From contig JAWZYV010019969.1 of the NCBI GenBank assembly GCA_038373885.1, positions 62,001 to 126,000 of the forward strand: a stretch of 64,000 nucleotides of DNA. Direction: 5' to 3'. Position 1 is the first letter of the stretch. Every line of letters starts with the position of its first letter. The DNA is from Cheiracanthium punctorium. Taxonomy: Eukaryota; Arthropoda; Arachnida; Araneae; Cheiracanthiidae. A program made the translations under genes and the position numbers. This document shows, one piece after another, positions 1-11,165 of the stretch. Under the pieces are notes generated by a model. It ran no database searches, was not told the origin of the DNA, and worked only from the letters and a program-made list of their open reading frames with translations.

Positions 1-266
1 AAATTTAATTTTACGACAAACAGGAAAGTTTAACTATCGCTAATTATATAATATGATATAGAAATAGATCATAATAAATAATTTTTTATCAGAAAGGTAT
101 TTTAATTTTTATCTTCGACTTAAAATATTTTCTAAAATTCGTATCAACCACCAGAAATTCTAAATTGTTTTACTTTATGAACAAATAACTGTGATGACGT
201 CATCTTAGAGGACCTAGTGATGACGTAAAAGCTTCTGTTCTCAGGCCTTCTATATCTAGGAGTTGG
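1..266 (+). mobile_element. hAT-like MITE family A, copy 1 (cut by window start)
   Basis: Non-autonomous element with no coding capacity. The right part matches other family A copies (2448-2851, 18135-18565, 21500-21823, 34583-35009, 37289-37683): a block reading like CACCAGAAATTCTAAATTG, then a TGACGTCA palindrome at 195-202, then an end of the form CTATATCTAGGAGTTGG. The left end lies outside the window. Two complete copies elsewhere have 7-8 bp target duplications, which points to mobilisation by a hAT transposase. Confidence 0.75.
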
Positions 267-1303
267 TGCCACAACACAGGAGATAGATCAAAGAGTGCTC
301 CCTTGGATTCTTCATATCTTTGAAACATTTTGCTCATACAAGTTGAAGCAATTAGTCCTAATACTGATTTAAAATTGAAACATAATATTGATAAACAGAA
401 GAATTACAAAAATTTATGCTAGTTGAAGTAGAAACTAGAAATAGGTGAGCGAAAACTACGTTAGAATCTGTCCATAGGATACCAAATTAGATCTTTTCTC
501 CGTAGGATACATTTTGAGAATGGAAATCTTTAACCAGTAAACATTTAATTCAGATAAGTTCTGGAATTTCGTATCGGAGATTTTATATAGAACCGTAAAA
601 TTAACTTATTTAAACCTTACACGGAGCATATGATTTTAAAGTCTTCAGAGTACATCGTCGAATGTTATTCTACTATTCCAGAATTCAAAAGCGTAACTTG
701 TATAGATGCAATTCATCATGAAGCAATTTAAAGGCATACATTTCACATTTATTCATGGCTTTGAAGTATCGTCTCTTTGCAATATTGTTCAGCATGTGAA
801 TTGCGTCAGGCGGAGGGTGCAGTAATGATTTGCATGCAGTATTAGAGGAGTGGACTTGCACAAAACACCGTAAATACATAAAATACATATCCTATTTGTT
901 TTAATAAAACGAATTCAACATTACCAGCTGAAAACTGGAAGCTTCATAAATGTTATGCATTGGCAGAAATCGGAAAGGCTTATTCTATCGGAGATGTATT
1001 CAAAATAAAGGATATCTTCAATACGAAATGCATTTGCTTTTGTAGCAGACAGTAGAGTTTTGATAAAGCATGCTGGAACATTTAGAAACTGTGTATGCCT
1101 GTGTAAGCTTTATATATATTTCAGCTTCATTAGAATGGAAAACTCGTGGTTTTAAGTATTGACATTATTGATGCCATGCTCGTAAGTTTATAATAACCCC
1201 TTTATAAAATGACTAGTATGTTAATTACACAGAGACAATTTTGGGATTTACATGCAATAAAGGTTGTCGACATCCATTCATTTTCTGGTACATCTTGAAA
1301 ATA
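267..1303. other. no gene seen
   Basis: AT-rich sequence with only short, low-complexity open frames. I see no repeat partner in the window, no conserved protein motif and no RNA gene. Confidence 0.5.
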
Positions 1304-2052
1304 CAGTTGGCTCTCTGTTTAACGACTTTCAAGGATCCGTCAAAAGTCGGCCTTAAATAGAGATCGTCCTTAAATAGAATTTGTGAAAAAAAAGTTTTTT
1401 TTCTTTTCTCGTTTTGCAGGCTAAGGACTGTCAATATACTTATTAATATATTGGCGTGTTTAAAAATCTTATTTTTCAGATTATTATATTGTCTTACTCA
1501 CAAAAGCTATTTTAAGATACATTGAAAAATGAGTACAAACTTTACAATAAAATTGGGTATAAAAATCAAAAAGCGTTGATTGCTTCATTTTTGTCTTGTT
1601 TTCTTCGTTCTCTCTTCCAGATTTTCTAAAATGTTAAATGTGTCAGAAGTTACATTTGTATAAGACGGTGGCAGTGTCTCATTTTTCATGTCTTCAGTCG
1701 CATCTTATTGGTCTGACGCTCTGCTTTCGTTAAGTATATCTTCATAAATTTGTTCTATATTTCTGTAATATGTTAATATAACAGATTCATCGCAACTGTA
1801 GAAATCTTGAATTGAAACTTCACCTTCAAGAAACTTATAAGCCCCCCCCCCCCACACACACAGAAGACTCCCCTACGGCAGATAAGAAGTTGAAAAAAAA
1901 AGTTTCTCATGTTTAAAAAAAATTGTCGATAAAGAGAACCAACGTCGTCTTTAAACAGATTTTTTTTACATCGGAGTGGCCGGGACTGTGAAATAACGAC
2001 TTTAAATAGCGATCCTCGTTAAGTAGAGCGTCGGTAAACGGAAAGCCAACTG
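1304..2052. mobile_element. pogo/Tigger-like MITE
   Basis: The left end CAGTTGGCTCTCTGTTTAAC follows a TA. The right end is its inverted match: on the minus strand it reads CAGTTGGCTTTCCGTTTACC. This terminus (CAGTNGGNNCTCTGTTTAACGA type) is known from pogo/Tigger elements of the Tc1/mariner superfamily. The expected TA after the right end has decayed to TC. The interior also holds subterminal inverted pieces of the TTTAAATAGAGATCGTCCTT type, a poly-C tract near 1843-1855 and no transposase, so it is non-autonomous. Confidence 0.65.
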
Positions 2053-2447
2053 TCTTCCTAATAATTCTATTATTATTATTCCCCCCCCCCTTTTTTGGAG
2101 CTTGTACATTCAACGTATATAAAGTAATAAAGGGGGAGAAACGTCCTATGAAACTATGTAACTATATACATATATGTCGACGCTGATAAAATAAAAAATT
2201 TAATTTAAATTTATGCATTTTGCAAAACTGTACAATTCCAACAAATATTAAACTAATCCAATTATATTATTCTTTCTAAAATGTATTCTAAGAAATTTTG
2301 ACTTACATTTTATATCGGTCATACTGCATTTAGAAACCATTCCTCATAGGTTATCTAGGAGTTTCTTAAACTATTCATTTCAATCAACATATAATCTTTC
2401 AAGGTTTTTGTTACAGGTATTTTCTTTTACGCTTTTTTTTTTAAAGA

Positions 2448-2851
2448 TGAGCAACCACAACACTAAGCCTAGACGTCATCATTTGGCCTACATTTAAAAG
2501 TTTGATTGTGAGAAAATAAAGCTATTAAAAATTTCTGGTGAATTTATCCATGATTGACAATATTTTAATTATTTAAGATAAAAAATATAATTTTAACACA
2601 AATGGCAGTTTTTAACCATAACTAATTAGATAATGTGATAAGGAACTAGATCATACTGAATAATTTTGTATGAGAAAGATATTTAAATTTTAATGTATAA
2701 CATAAGATATTTTCTAATATTTATAGTATTTACCAGAAATTTTTAATAGTTTCATTTTGTGAAAATAAAACTTTTTAATGTCGGCCAACTGACGTCTTCA
2801 AATGTTGGTGTCTTAAGAGTTGTAAGGCATTTTATATGTAGGAGGCGTTGG
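2448..2851 (+). mobile_element. hAT-like MITE family A, copy 2
   Basis: Same orientation as copy 1. The core TTAAAAATTTCTGGTGAATT and its inverted partner CCAGAAATTTTTAATAG flank the AT-rich middle. The right end reads GAGTTGTAAGGCATTTTATA then TGTAGGAGGCGTTG. The left terminal 40 bp are poorly matched and no target duplication is clear. The CRE-like sites are degenerate here (CTGACGTCTTC). Confidence 0.7.
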
Positions 2852-4021
2852 GTACTCACATAAAGAGGCAGTTCAAGGGCCGAAATAAGAATAATTTTTG
2901 AAATCACTATTCTAATAGTGCTGAAAAGGTTCTCTCTGGGTTCAATAAGAACGGTATAAAATATTTTTGTGCTTGGATAATAATTTCTTGGGTCCCGCAT
3001 AGGACTTGGATTTTCGGAATTAGGATGAAAATAGACATTTTTTACCGGACGTAAATAACATAATTATTTTACACTGCTGTTATTCTAATAGGACGAGAAA
3101 TGAGTCCACTGGGTTTGATAAGGTATAAAGAAATAATTTTTCCAGATTAAATAATATCATCTGCCCTCGCATTGCACTGCTAATTTTGCAATTTTTGACA
3201 GAAAAGTGCATTTTTTCATGTGTTATAGGAAGACATTCCCCCTTCCCCCCAAACAATACAATGCAATGCAATACAATACCGCAATAATACAATACAGTAT
3301 TTGGTAAGTATGTGGTAACTATAAAATGTTGTATCATTCCGATGTAAAAAGAGTACATGCATTTTACCTAAAGAGAGAAGGGAAAAAATTCCTTGTGATC
3401 AAATCGGGCATAAATGATCAAGACAAAAATTCATATCTGAAGTCGTCTATCTTCTTAAATCCTAACCTATTCAATTATGTAGGTGATCCACATCCTCTCA
3501 AATAAGTACTCGAATAGAAGTCACATTTCCTAAGTAGATTTCATATATAAAATACTATTCTTCATAAAAATGAATCATTTATAAAATAAAATTGTTATAT
3601 TTCTTTTCATTTGCGTGTTATTAAAAACATTAATTATTTATTCACAAAAATATAATAGGAAATTTACCTTTCATCCAAATACTTTTTTGTGCCAATACAG
3701 CAAAAAAAGTCCACGTCGAAAGCTTTAAAGTCTGATTTCATCAACTGTGTGGATGCTTCTGTCACCAATTTCACATGCCGTTCAATAATGTGTGTGACAT
3801 GGAAAGTAAGCGATGTCCTAGTTTAGTTGACTTAGTTTTTTTTTTTCACATCTGTAGAAATATAAGGAGGGATTGTGGAGAAGTAATTGTAACTGATAGT
3901 AACAGATTATTTCTCGGAAAGATGACTCTCTAGAAAGATCTGTAAGTTGTGTGGTCATTTGCTAGTCAGCATACACTGCAAGACATCCGAAGTCTGTGAA
4001 AATTACTAATTTTCTTATATT
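2852..4021. other. no gene seen
   Basis: AT-rich, with a short CAATACAATGCAATGCAATA simple repeat near 3255-3300. I recognise no coding motif and see no second copy in the window. Confidence 0.45.
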
Positions 4022-4318
4022 TTTTATAAAGGATAATTGAAGTGTAATATTATAGTTTAACGTTTCTTAAAATGAAATTTCAAAAGTACGAACAGGAGTG
4101 TTATGTAATAGCCATCCCTGATTTAGCGTCCATATGAGATTATGATACAAATGGGTTGCAAATAAAATAAAAATAATTTTTAAATGTAGCTTGCTCAAAT
4201 ATATGTAAGTAATTCTAAAATTAAATTTAGGAAATCTTAAAAAAGCTTTGCATTGCGAAACTCAACAGCGGTCAAAAATGGGTTAAAATACTTGTGATAG
4301 TCAAAGGGGCTCAAAATT
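4022..4318 (+). repeat. dispersed repeat D, copy 1
   Basis: About 300 bp shared in the same orientation with 46901-47227. The best-kept parts are the start TTTTATAAAGGATAATTGA, the middle CGTTTCTTAAAATGAAATTT, and the end, where AAAAAAGCTTTGCATTGCGA is followed by an AACAGCGGTCAAAAATGGG block. I see no terminal inverted repeat and no coding frame, so I cannot name the family. Confidence 0.75.
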
Positions 4319-4551
4319 TAAACCAAAATTAAAGAAATTCAGAAACACCAGAACTTCGAAAACTAACTTGAGGCGTGCACCTACACATCCTTGGGGTGGG
4401 CGGAGCCACTTTTTCAAGAAACTGGAAATTTAGTGATCTCTAGCGAACAAAAATTTAAATTTCTTCTGAATACGGCAACCGATATAGTTCACTGTAAGTT
4501 TTTTGGAAAGCTACAGAATGGGCCAATTTTTAGTAAATTTTACTGATTTTA

Positions 4552-5142
4552 TCTTGCATTTTTTCACTGTTTCATTGTTTTCAACTCGCCATCAAATCTA
4601 GATATTGTAATACAATTGATGTCATTTTGTACATGTTTTTCTGCTTTTTCTAAATATGGGACTACTTTTTGTCTGACATGTTTAGAAACTTCAGAAATGA
4701 GCGATTTACTAAGTTTTTAACTCTTTCATTCAATTTCTGATAGTATAGATAGAATAATATACTCAGATAGAAAAACAGTTGTAGATAGAATAGGGGCTCT
4801 ACGTTGATTTGTGCTATGCATGAGCTCTACTATCATTCCCTATTGTCGGGAGCTTTTTCATTTTGCATTTTCCCACTGTTTCATTGTTTGAAACTAGCCA
4901 TCAAATCTAGAAATTGTAATACAATTGATGCCATTTTATAGAAGTTTTTGTGCTCTTTCTAAATATGGGGTTACGTTTTGTCCAGAGTGTTTAGAAATTT
5001 CAGAAATGAGGTATTAGAGGTAAGTTTTTTATATTCTATCCGTGATAGTGGGAAGACAGTTGGAGATAGACCCTGGGTTCTATGTTGATTTACGGTTCAC
5101 ATGAGCTGTTTTATCACTCCCTAAAAATTTTACAAGAGTTCT
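4552..5142 (+). repeat. tandem pair of repeat E (about 300-bp units)
   Basis: Two units, 4552-4851 and 4852-5142, share the order: CACTGTTTCATTGTTT, GCCATCAAATCTAGA, TTGTAATACAATTGATG, CTTTCTAAATATGGG, GTTTAGAAA, then CTACGTTGATTT and CATGAGCT. Inverted partial copies at 8844-9053 and 9346-9436 begin right after a TA with CAGGGTTATTCATAACTCTT, which looks like a transposon terminus. I infer that repeat E is the end region of a DNA element that has duplicated in tandem. Confidence 0.75.
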
Positions 5143-5624
5143 GAATTATCCTGCATATTTTTCAATAAAGTGAATTATGTAGTTCTTAACTATTCCGTAC
5201 GTTAAGTTGTTCTAATTGACATAAAAAATGCACATTGAAATCCTAATAAGAAAATTAAAACTATCTGGACAGCTTTCACACAAAACACTCAGAGAAAATC
5301 TAAAATGCTACGAGATGTGTCAGAGTGATATTTGAAGAAAAGGCTGAAAAACTCATGTCATAGAAAAACTCTTTAAGTCTTTGTTGATAAAAAAAAAACT
5401 AAAATAGCAAAATCCTACGGAACTCTTATAAGGAATTCTAATGCACTGTTGAAATCATGCGGTATTGAAGAAACAAGAGATCTAAACAGATTAAAAAACT
5501 TATTATACAGTTACGCTGATTCCTGACTCACTGATTAATAGACTCTGTCACAATTCCGATTCAATCGCTCCAAAACAAAACTTTTATCGTCATTAATTTA
5601 AACAGATTAAAAAGTTACTGCTTA
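5143..5624. other. no gene seen
   Basis: AT-rich sequence without a recognisable motif or repeat partner. Confidence 0.45.
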
Positions 5625-5870
5625 AAAAGTTATAAAATCCACACCGTTTGTGCGATCGGTTTGAAAATTTCCATAATTATTTTTTGAAAGTATAAAAAAA
5701 AACAGTCTGCACTATTTTAAAATCTGAAAATCAACCCTTTCTTATAGCGATCCACCAGTGACGAATCTCCGTTATTTTTAGCCCCATTTTATTTTCGAGA
5801 GTAGAAAAAGCTTATCATTTGCTTGACAAAAAAAGGTGTCGCAAGTAATATCATGGTTATCAGGTCACGG
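5625..5870 (+). repeat. dispersed repeat F, copy 1
   Basis: Direct match to 55588-55830. Shared blocks include CACACCGTTTGTGCGATC, GAAAATTTCCATAAT, TTTAAAATCTGAAAATC, CGAGAGT, and ATCATTTGC followed by GACAAAA. No inverted termini and no coding content are visible. The two copies are 50 kb apart in the same orientation. Confidence 0.7.
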
Positions 5871-6790
5871 ATTCAGGTTTTGAAGGGCAAATTACGATGC
5901 CAAATCGCATAAAATAGTTTTCCTATATTACCTCGTTTAACTTTTTTCACAAATAAAATGACTTTCTCTGCATAATGCATTAATATATCAGAGGATGTTC
6001 CCACCGAGGAACGAAATCTTTCGAATGTGAAAAGCTTCCACCGAGTATGCAATTTCGATTTCGGCGTGGAATAAAAATTGAAGTTATTTATTTTAAGTGG
6101 GCAAAGATTAAACATACTGAGTGTAGACATATTTTTCTCAAATGTTTTTTCTAGTACCCGTTGTAATTGCCTCCATGACGGGCTTTATCTTCTAGTGAAT
6201 TTTATATCGGAACTTATCGGATTTATTTACTTACTTAAGAACTTATTGGAGATATCTAAAATACTGAGTAATATTTCATTTATAGGTATCCAAAATATCC
6301 CATATTTTGTTCACAAAGTGTGCAAAATATGGAAAAGAAAGTCCTGTTCCGCATTCTCAGATTTTTTCGTCAATTTTTGGGAATCTGATTTATTGGGAAT
6401 ACCCTCCCCCTCCCTTTCTCTAAAATCCCAAAAGAGAAAGAAAATTGAGCAAATAACTTTGTTCAAACCAAAATTAGTTTTTAAAAGAATTTTCCGGGAT
6501 TTTGAACAGCAGTTTTAATTGAGATTTTTATCTTTTAATTAGTGACAGGAAAATAAGTAGAACAGGCAATGATATTTATCTGCACACTATTTGTATTTTC
6601 AGTTTAGTTAAGAATATGACGTGCAGAAGAGAAAATAATAAAAAATTACTAATGACAGAAGTAAATAGTGCGTTAAAGTGCTTAAAAAAGTTCCCTGTTG
6701 TTTTTTTTCTAATTTTCCCAGAAGACCCCGCCAGCCACAAAATAAAGACTTATGAAGCGTATTAGTTTTCGAGCCCCCCAGAGCTACCGG
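5871..6790. other. no supported gene; one long unassigned open frame
   Basis: The plus strand is open for 146 codons (6078-6518), which is long for such AT-rich DNA. The product is rich in Ile, Leu, Phe and Ser with no domain I recognise, and no splice or homology support is visible. I treat it as a chance frame. Confidence 0.4.
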
Positions 6791-6998
6791 CCATCCCAAC
6801 ATTTAGTCCCTGTAATCGGCGAAGTAGAATGCCCCGCCCTCTTAGACGAATCTTGTGTTCTCTCACGACAGCAACTGCCATATTAAACAGCACGGCTGAC
6901 CTTTTTAATATCTTGAACCAAGACGGTGTGAGAGGCCCTGATCTTAAGTGAGAAAATTTCTTTATCAAATAAAAAAATTCTATATTTTTTCTGTGGTG
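6791..6998 (+). repeat. dispersed repeat H, copy 1
   Basis: Shares with 9057-9276 the start ATCCCAACATTTAGTCCCTG followed by TAATCGGCG, a middle with CCATATTAAACAGCACGGCTG, and an end reading AAAAATTCTATATTTTTT then TGGTGCT. The first third is GC-rich for this window. Type unknown. Confidence 0.65.
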
Positions 6999-7087
6999 CT
7001 ATTTATTTAATCGTTAAGTGGAACTTTTAAAATCAATAAAAATTTTGTTTAAAAAACACGCATAAAATGATACTTATAACAATATTT

Positions 7088-7810
7088 GATCGTTTCAACT
7101 GAAAATTTCAGTCTTCATCACTCAACAATGGGCAACATGCTTGTTTGTTTATCTTTTTCAGTTCCCATTGTGAGACGAAGTGCTTTGACTGATGAAGACT
7201 GCATAAATTTTCAGTCGAAACGATCGTATCTTGTTATAAATATCATTCTATGTCTGTTTTATCACAAAGTTTTTATTTATTTTAACGTTTAACAACAGTA
7301 GTTTGAGTGTTTTTTCGGAAGTTGTTTTGTTCGTAAATTGTAATTTACCAATACAATCAATGCAACTTCAGAAGGTTTGTACATGCATTATTAAAACGAA
7401 CTGTAGATTTTTGAAGGATTTATTATTTTCTAGCAAATAACATTTGTAAAAATTCATTTTAAATCCTTATTTTTTTCTTACATAAAAGTTTATTAAATCA
7501 ATCATAAATCTATTATTTCTACCTCAAATAAGAATGCATGATTAACGCCTATAAATTTCAAATTTCGATATGTTTTTTGTGTATTTCTATCATGCGTTTC
7601 TATGAATTTTTCACGCCGATGGTGAAAAAGAAACACTTGTTTTATCAGAAAAACATGTACAATTTAGCAAACTAAATTTATAAATGCAGAACATACGTTA
7701 GATGCAGTAGTAATTGACACTTTAAGAGCAATATAAACATCTACTAGTATTTGCAAAAATTACCAAAACTATTTTGAAACAACTATTTTGTTTTCAATAC
7801 TTAAGTGAAC
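7088..7810 (+). repeat. repeat G, copy 1 (foldback head plus body)
   Basis: The head (7088-7245) is a foldback: GATCGTTTCAACTGAAAATT near its start is mirrored by AATTTTCAGTCGAAACGATC near its end, around AGTCTTCATCA and TGATGAAGACT. The body (about 7290-7810) matches 20130-20620 in inverse orientation, including TTTTGTTCGTAAA, CAACTTC, TTATTATTTTCTAGCAAATA, AATCAATCATAAATCTATTA and GTAATTGACACTTTAA. It is non-coding, and its superfamily is unknown to me. Confidence 0.7.
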
Positions 7811-8046
7811 TTTCAAAATATCGTAGGGTATAATTTATTACTGAATATTGAAAATTTTGGTTGCAGTGATTGACAATTCGTGCTCCAGTAATTGGCACCC
7901 AAGAAATGAGTCGGAAGACATAATCGTATATCTTTTAATGAAAACCTTTTTAAAGTGAACAGCAAAAACATTTTATTAAAAGATGATATTTTACTCTCAT
8001 TAAATTATATTGAAAAATTAGAGAAAGAAACTAGACAATATTGCAA

Positions 8047-8047
<1 letters not shown>

Positions 8048-8083
<36 letters not shown>
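8048..8083 (+). repeat. (AAT)n microsatellite
   Basis: About twelve uninterrupted TAA/AAT units. Any open frame across it is an artefact of the repeat. Confidence 0.95.
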
Positions 8084-8084
<1 letters not shown>

Positions 8085-8274
8085 CACTTTCACCTGAGAT
8101 AAAAAGGTTAAGTAGGATATTACCATGGCATATATTAAACAAATACAAATAATTTTCAATTTTGTGAGAATTATTATCAGAAAAGGATAAAAAATCAAAG
8201 TAATTAAAAATGTACTGAGTAGGAACACTTTATGTACTTATTACCTGATAGAACTGGAACATGTCACTATCGAG

Positions 8275-8540
8275 ATATGAAGATCCCAAGAGATGGCAAT
8301 AGAATCTACCGTCTCTGCAATAATTGCGATCGATAACATTCCACTGACTCCAAAACACATTTTTGACTGCCCTGCCATTCTAAGATCTCTGGCTCAGCTT
8401 GGGGAATCCTCCCACTTTGACATCGAAAAGAGTCTATACTCCGAAAACATCAAGGAGATAGCCAGCTGTGTTCTGCACACTCATGGTCGTCTATAGTTCT
8501 CCCCATGGAAACGACACCAACCAACCAACCAACCTGATAC
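8275..8540 (+). pseudogene. 3' end of a non-LTR retrotransposon (LINE), frameshifted
   Basis: The translation carries the C-terminal cysteine/histidine knuckle common at the end of jockey/CR1-type ORF2 proteins. One frame gives GNRIYRLCNNCDR (about 8296-8334). Another continues NIPLTPKHIFDCPAILRSL with a C..C...H...C layout, ending at a stop at 8494-8496. A frameshift near 8325-8335 separates them. The 3' UTR has a CCAACCAACCAACC simple repeat near 8517-8535, a common LINE tail. No reverse transcriptase lies upstream, so this is a 5'-truncated dead copy. It may or may not be the family seen at 62.1 kb. Confidence 0.7.
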
Positions 8541-8843
8541 AATTCAATATGAATTTATTTCTTTAAGAAATTTATACATCAAATAGAAACAAGTGGAAAA
8601 GTTAAAAAGAACTTAATTTCAGCTTTAAACAAGCTACTGAGAATCGGAATTTTTTTTAGCACGCAATTTAAAATCTCAAATTTTGATACCTAAGATTAAT
8701 AATATTTTTCAATAAACTGTACACACTAAAAATGTATTTATCATCACATTTCACAGGCCCAAAGGAAAATTTCATTAGCAGATAAAAAATGATATTTTTC
8801 AGACGTAATAGCTCTTGCACTTACTCTAACCTATTTGTATATA

Positions 8844-9053
8844 CAGGGTTATTCATAACTCTTCTAAAGTATTTTAGGGGATGATAGAGTTCATATGTAG
8901 CACAAATCAACATAGTATCCATAGTCTATCTACTACTGTTTTCCCACTATCACGGCTAGATTGGAAAAGTTAAAAACTGAGTAAATCCCCCATTTCTGAA
9001 GTTTCTAAACATGCTAGATAAAAAGTATATTTAGAAAGAGCAGAAACAATATA
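8844..9053 (-). mobile_element. repeat E, inverted partial copy with a transposon-like end
   Basis: Begins after TA with CAGGGTTATTCATAACTCTT and matches the reverse complement of 4940-5142 (ATCAACATAG, CCCACTATCACGG, CATTTCTGAAGTTTCTAAAC). The CAGGG terminus next to TA suggests a Tc1/mariner-type element end. Repeat H copy 2 follows directly. Confidence 0.7.
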
Positions 9054-9056
9054 CCG

Positions 9057-9276
9057 ACTATCCCAACATTTAAACCCTGTAATCGGCGTAGTAGCAATGC
9101 GCTCACTCTTAACCGCGTCTTCTGTTCTTTCTCAACAGCCGTATCCACTTTATATGGCAAGACTGGCTTTCTTAATACCTTTTACTAGGGTAAAGAGTAG
9201 GGCGCAGCATATCCATACAAAAAAAATTTCTAAACTGCAAATAAAAATTCTCTATATTTTTTATGGTGCTTTTATA
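9057..9276 (+). repeat. dispersed repeat H, copy 2
   Basis: Aligns to 6791-6998 from TATCCCAACATTTAAACCC to AAAAATTCTCTATATTTTTT. The middle keeps TCTTCTGTTCTTTCTC and CCACTTTATATGGCAAGACT in place of the more GC-rich first copy. Its edge coincides with the inner edge of a repeat E copy, so H may be an internal part of the same larger element. Confidence 0.65.
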
Positions 9277-9345
9277 TAATTAAATTAAAATTTTATGCCT
9301 AAATTTTAATTTATTTAGAAAATCATGAGAATCTAATAATATATA

Positions 9346-9436
9346 CAGGTTTATTCATAACTCTTGTAATGTATTTTATGAGGCTGATAGAAGAGCTCAT
9401 GTGTAGTACAAATCAACATAGAACCCCTAGTCTATA
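9346..9436 (-). mobile_element. repeat E, terminal fragment
   Basis: CAGGTTTATTCATAACTCTT after TA, followed by GAGCTCATGTGTAGTACAAA and TCAACATAGAACCCC. It is the same terminus as 8844 and is cut off after about 90 bp by SINE sequence. Confidence 0.7.
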
Positions 9437-9439
9437 ATA

Positions 9440-9520
9440 GACTTCTTAAGGGGTTTTAAAGCGCATTCGCGTTACATATAGAGTAAAGTACCCCAAACTC
9501 CAGACCATTAGAGTGACAGC
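9440..9520 (-). mobile_element. SINE S1 fragment
   Basis: Matches the body of SINE S1 at 14870-15045 in the same orientation: CTTAAGGGGTTTTAA, GCATTCGCGTTACAT, CAAACTCCAGACCATTAGA, GACAGCT. The tRNA-like head is missing. Confidence 0.65.
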
Positions 9521-9539
9521 TTCCCGTAACAGAATGGGA

Positions 9540-9716
9540 TGAATCAAACTTCCATTCTGGATGATTTTGAAACCTTTTGCACAATTCTTAATGGAAAATG
9601 CTTCCGAATTTTGTCTGTAGATGGAAATGAAAAAGTTAAGACGCAATGTGAATTATGAAACTTAGGTACCATGCAAAACATTTAAATCTACGATAAATAT
9701 TAAAACTCACTTAAAG
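9540..9716 (+). pseudogene. hAT transposase relic (BED-finger region)
   Basis: Homologous to 13340-13510 inside the larger hAT element. One frame reads ILSVDGNEKVKTQCEL before a stop; the counterpart reads ILSVDANETVKA, stop, CQLC. Both end at a conserved AAAACTCACTTAAAG (KTHLK), the histidine end of a BED zinc finger. The copy is about 8 bases short over the aligned 117, so it is frameshifted. It is a separate, dead insertion of the same hAT lineage. Confidence 0.6.
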
Positions 9717-10419
9717 CAGCAATTTTTTAATAAGTTGTGATTTAGCTGAGTATTTATGGTCAAATATCATTTGAAATCAATAAATAATCTATATTATATT
9801 TAGAAGTTTATTTTACGAACTGTGTCTTTTGGAAATTAAAGTTTTCATAACTAGTATTCATTGTTCCCATGTTGAAATTATATTCTTTTCATTGCGTTTT
9901 GAGTATTAATACAATTTCTCAGAAGTGGTCTGTTTCCTATCATATTGTTATATAAGTAAAATTTTGAAAGATGCGATTTTACAATACAAATAGCCCCTTT
10001 TAGTTAATACAAATATTAAGATTGCTTTTGTTATTCTCGTTAAAATATATGTAAATAAAATAAACTGCTATCTTCGGTGGAAAATTTAGCTTCTTCTCAA
10101 CTCAAATGCTTTTAAAATGTTATGTTACTTTTAAAGAAAGGGGGAATGGGATGGTCTCCGGCTTGCTTTGTTTTGGACAAAATGAATAGACGTTCACACC
10201 ATATTACCGATTATTATTATTTATAGTATTATACTATATTTGTAACTATATTAAGGACCTTTAATTAGACCACTGCCGATGTAACTTGGAAATAGTGGGT
10301 GTATTGGTGCAATAGTGCAAAATTTAAAAATATGTGTATTCGAGGGTAAGAGTTCAAAAGTACCTGATATATATATATTTTTTAAAATATAATTTCTCTT
10401 TTCTCGGGGCGGGCGGCGT
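9717..10419. other. no gene seen
   Basis: AT-rich; contains a short TATATATATATTTTTTAAAAT tract near 10370. No motif or repeat partner recognised. Confidence 0.4.
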
Positions 10420-10640
10420 GGCGGTTTTGCACATTAGACCATCCTTAAATCAGTCAGCGGAAGTGAACCCCCCCCCCCCCCCGTCAGACTGGCAACAACA
10501 CTGTTTGGCCTACCGCGCGGCAGTCGATCTAACGGTTTGAAGTTTCGGGCGGTTTTCTCCAGATGTAACGTGAATGCTCTTTAGAAACATTTGAAAAAGT
10601 CCTTCTCCAAAGTCTCTCTCCCCCCCCCCCTCGGCCGATA
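10420..10640 (+). mobile_element. SINE S1, degenerate copy
   Basis: The body blocks GTCGATCTAACGGTTTG, GGCGGTTTTCTCCAGATG and TAACGTGAATGCTCTTTAGA are the plus-strand equivalent of SINE S1 at 14870-15045. The head region has been replaced by a poly-C tract (about 10469-10482), and a second poly-C lies at 10620-10630. I cannot find a usable A box, so this copy is inactive. Confidence 0.6.
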
Positions 10641-11165
10641 GCCCTCAGCAGCTTTGCCTTATTCATTAAACTAAAATCTCGTCAGATTTAGATACAAAAA
10701 TATTGCGTTGGAAAGTGTTTCATGATCGATACGTTTGGCATAATTGATTTTTCATGTTAGTGATATTTTTGCTATTTTGCATTTTGTTTCTTTTATGTAC
10801 ATGTGCAGAGTTGGGCAGTATCGCAAATACTTGTATTTGAAATACTATTTTCAAAATACATTTGTATTTTGTATTTTCCCAAGGAAAAGCAAAGTATTTT
10901 GAAATTGTATTTTAAAATACATTCTCAATGTATTTTGTACACTCATGTCCATAAATTAAGGATAATGAAGTTCAGACAAAGAAAGAGAAAGAAGCAAAAC
11001 AAATTTGACTTATTTGTAAAGTCTATTTATTAAACAAAAAGTAAAGAGCAAAAAAGATGCTATATGTTTGACATAATTAATAAAAATTGCAAGTTTTACT
11101 CCCTTGACCAAATTTCAAAAAAGAACCTATTTACAAAAAACAGTATAACATGGTTAGTAGGATGG

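Noticed and set aside
6078..6518. 146-codon plus-strand frame as a possible gene
   Set aside because: Composition is that of AT-rich chance sequence, with no domain, no splice context and no second copy.
7955..8228. Open frames with poly-Ile or poly-Leu
   Set aside because: Produced by the (AAT)n microsatellite.
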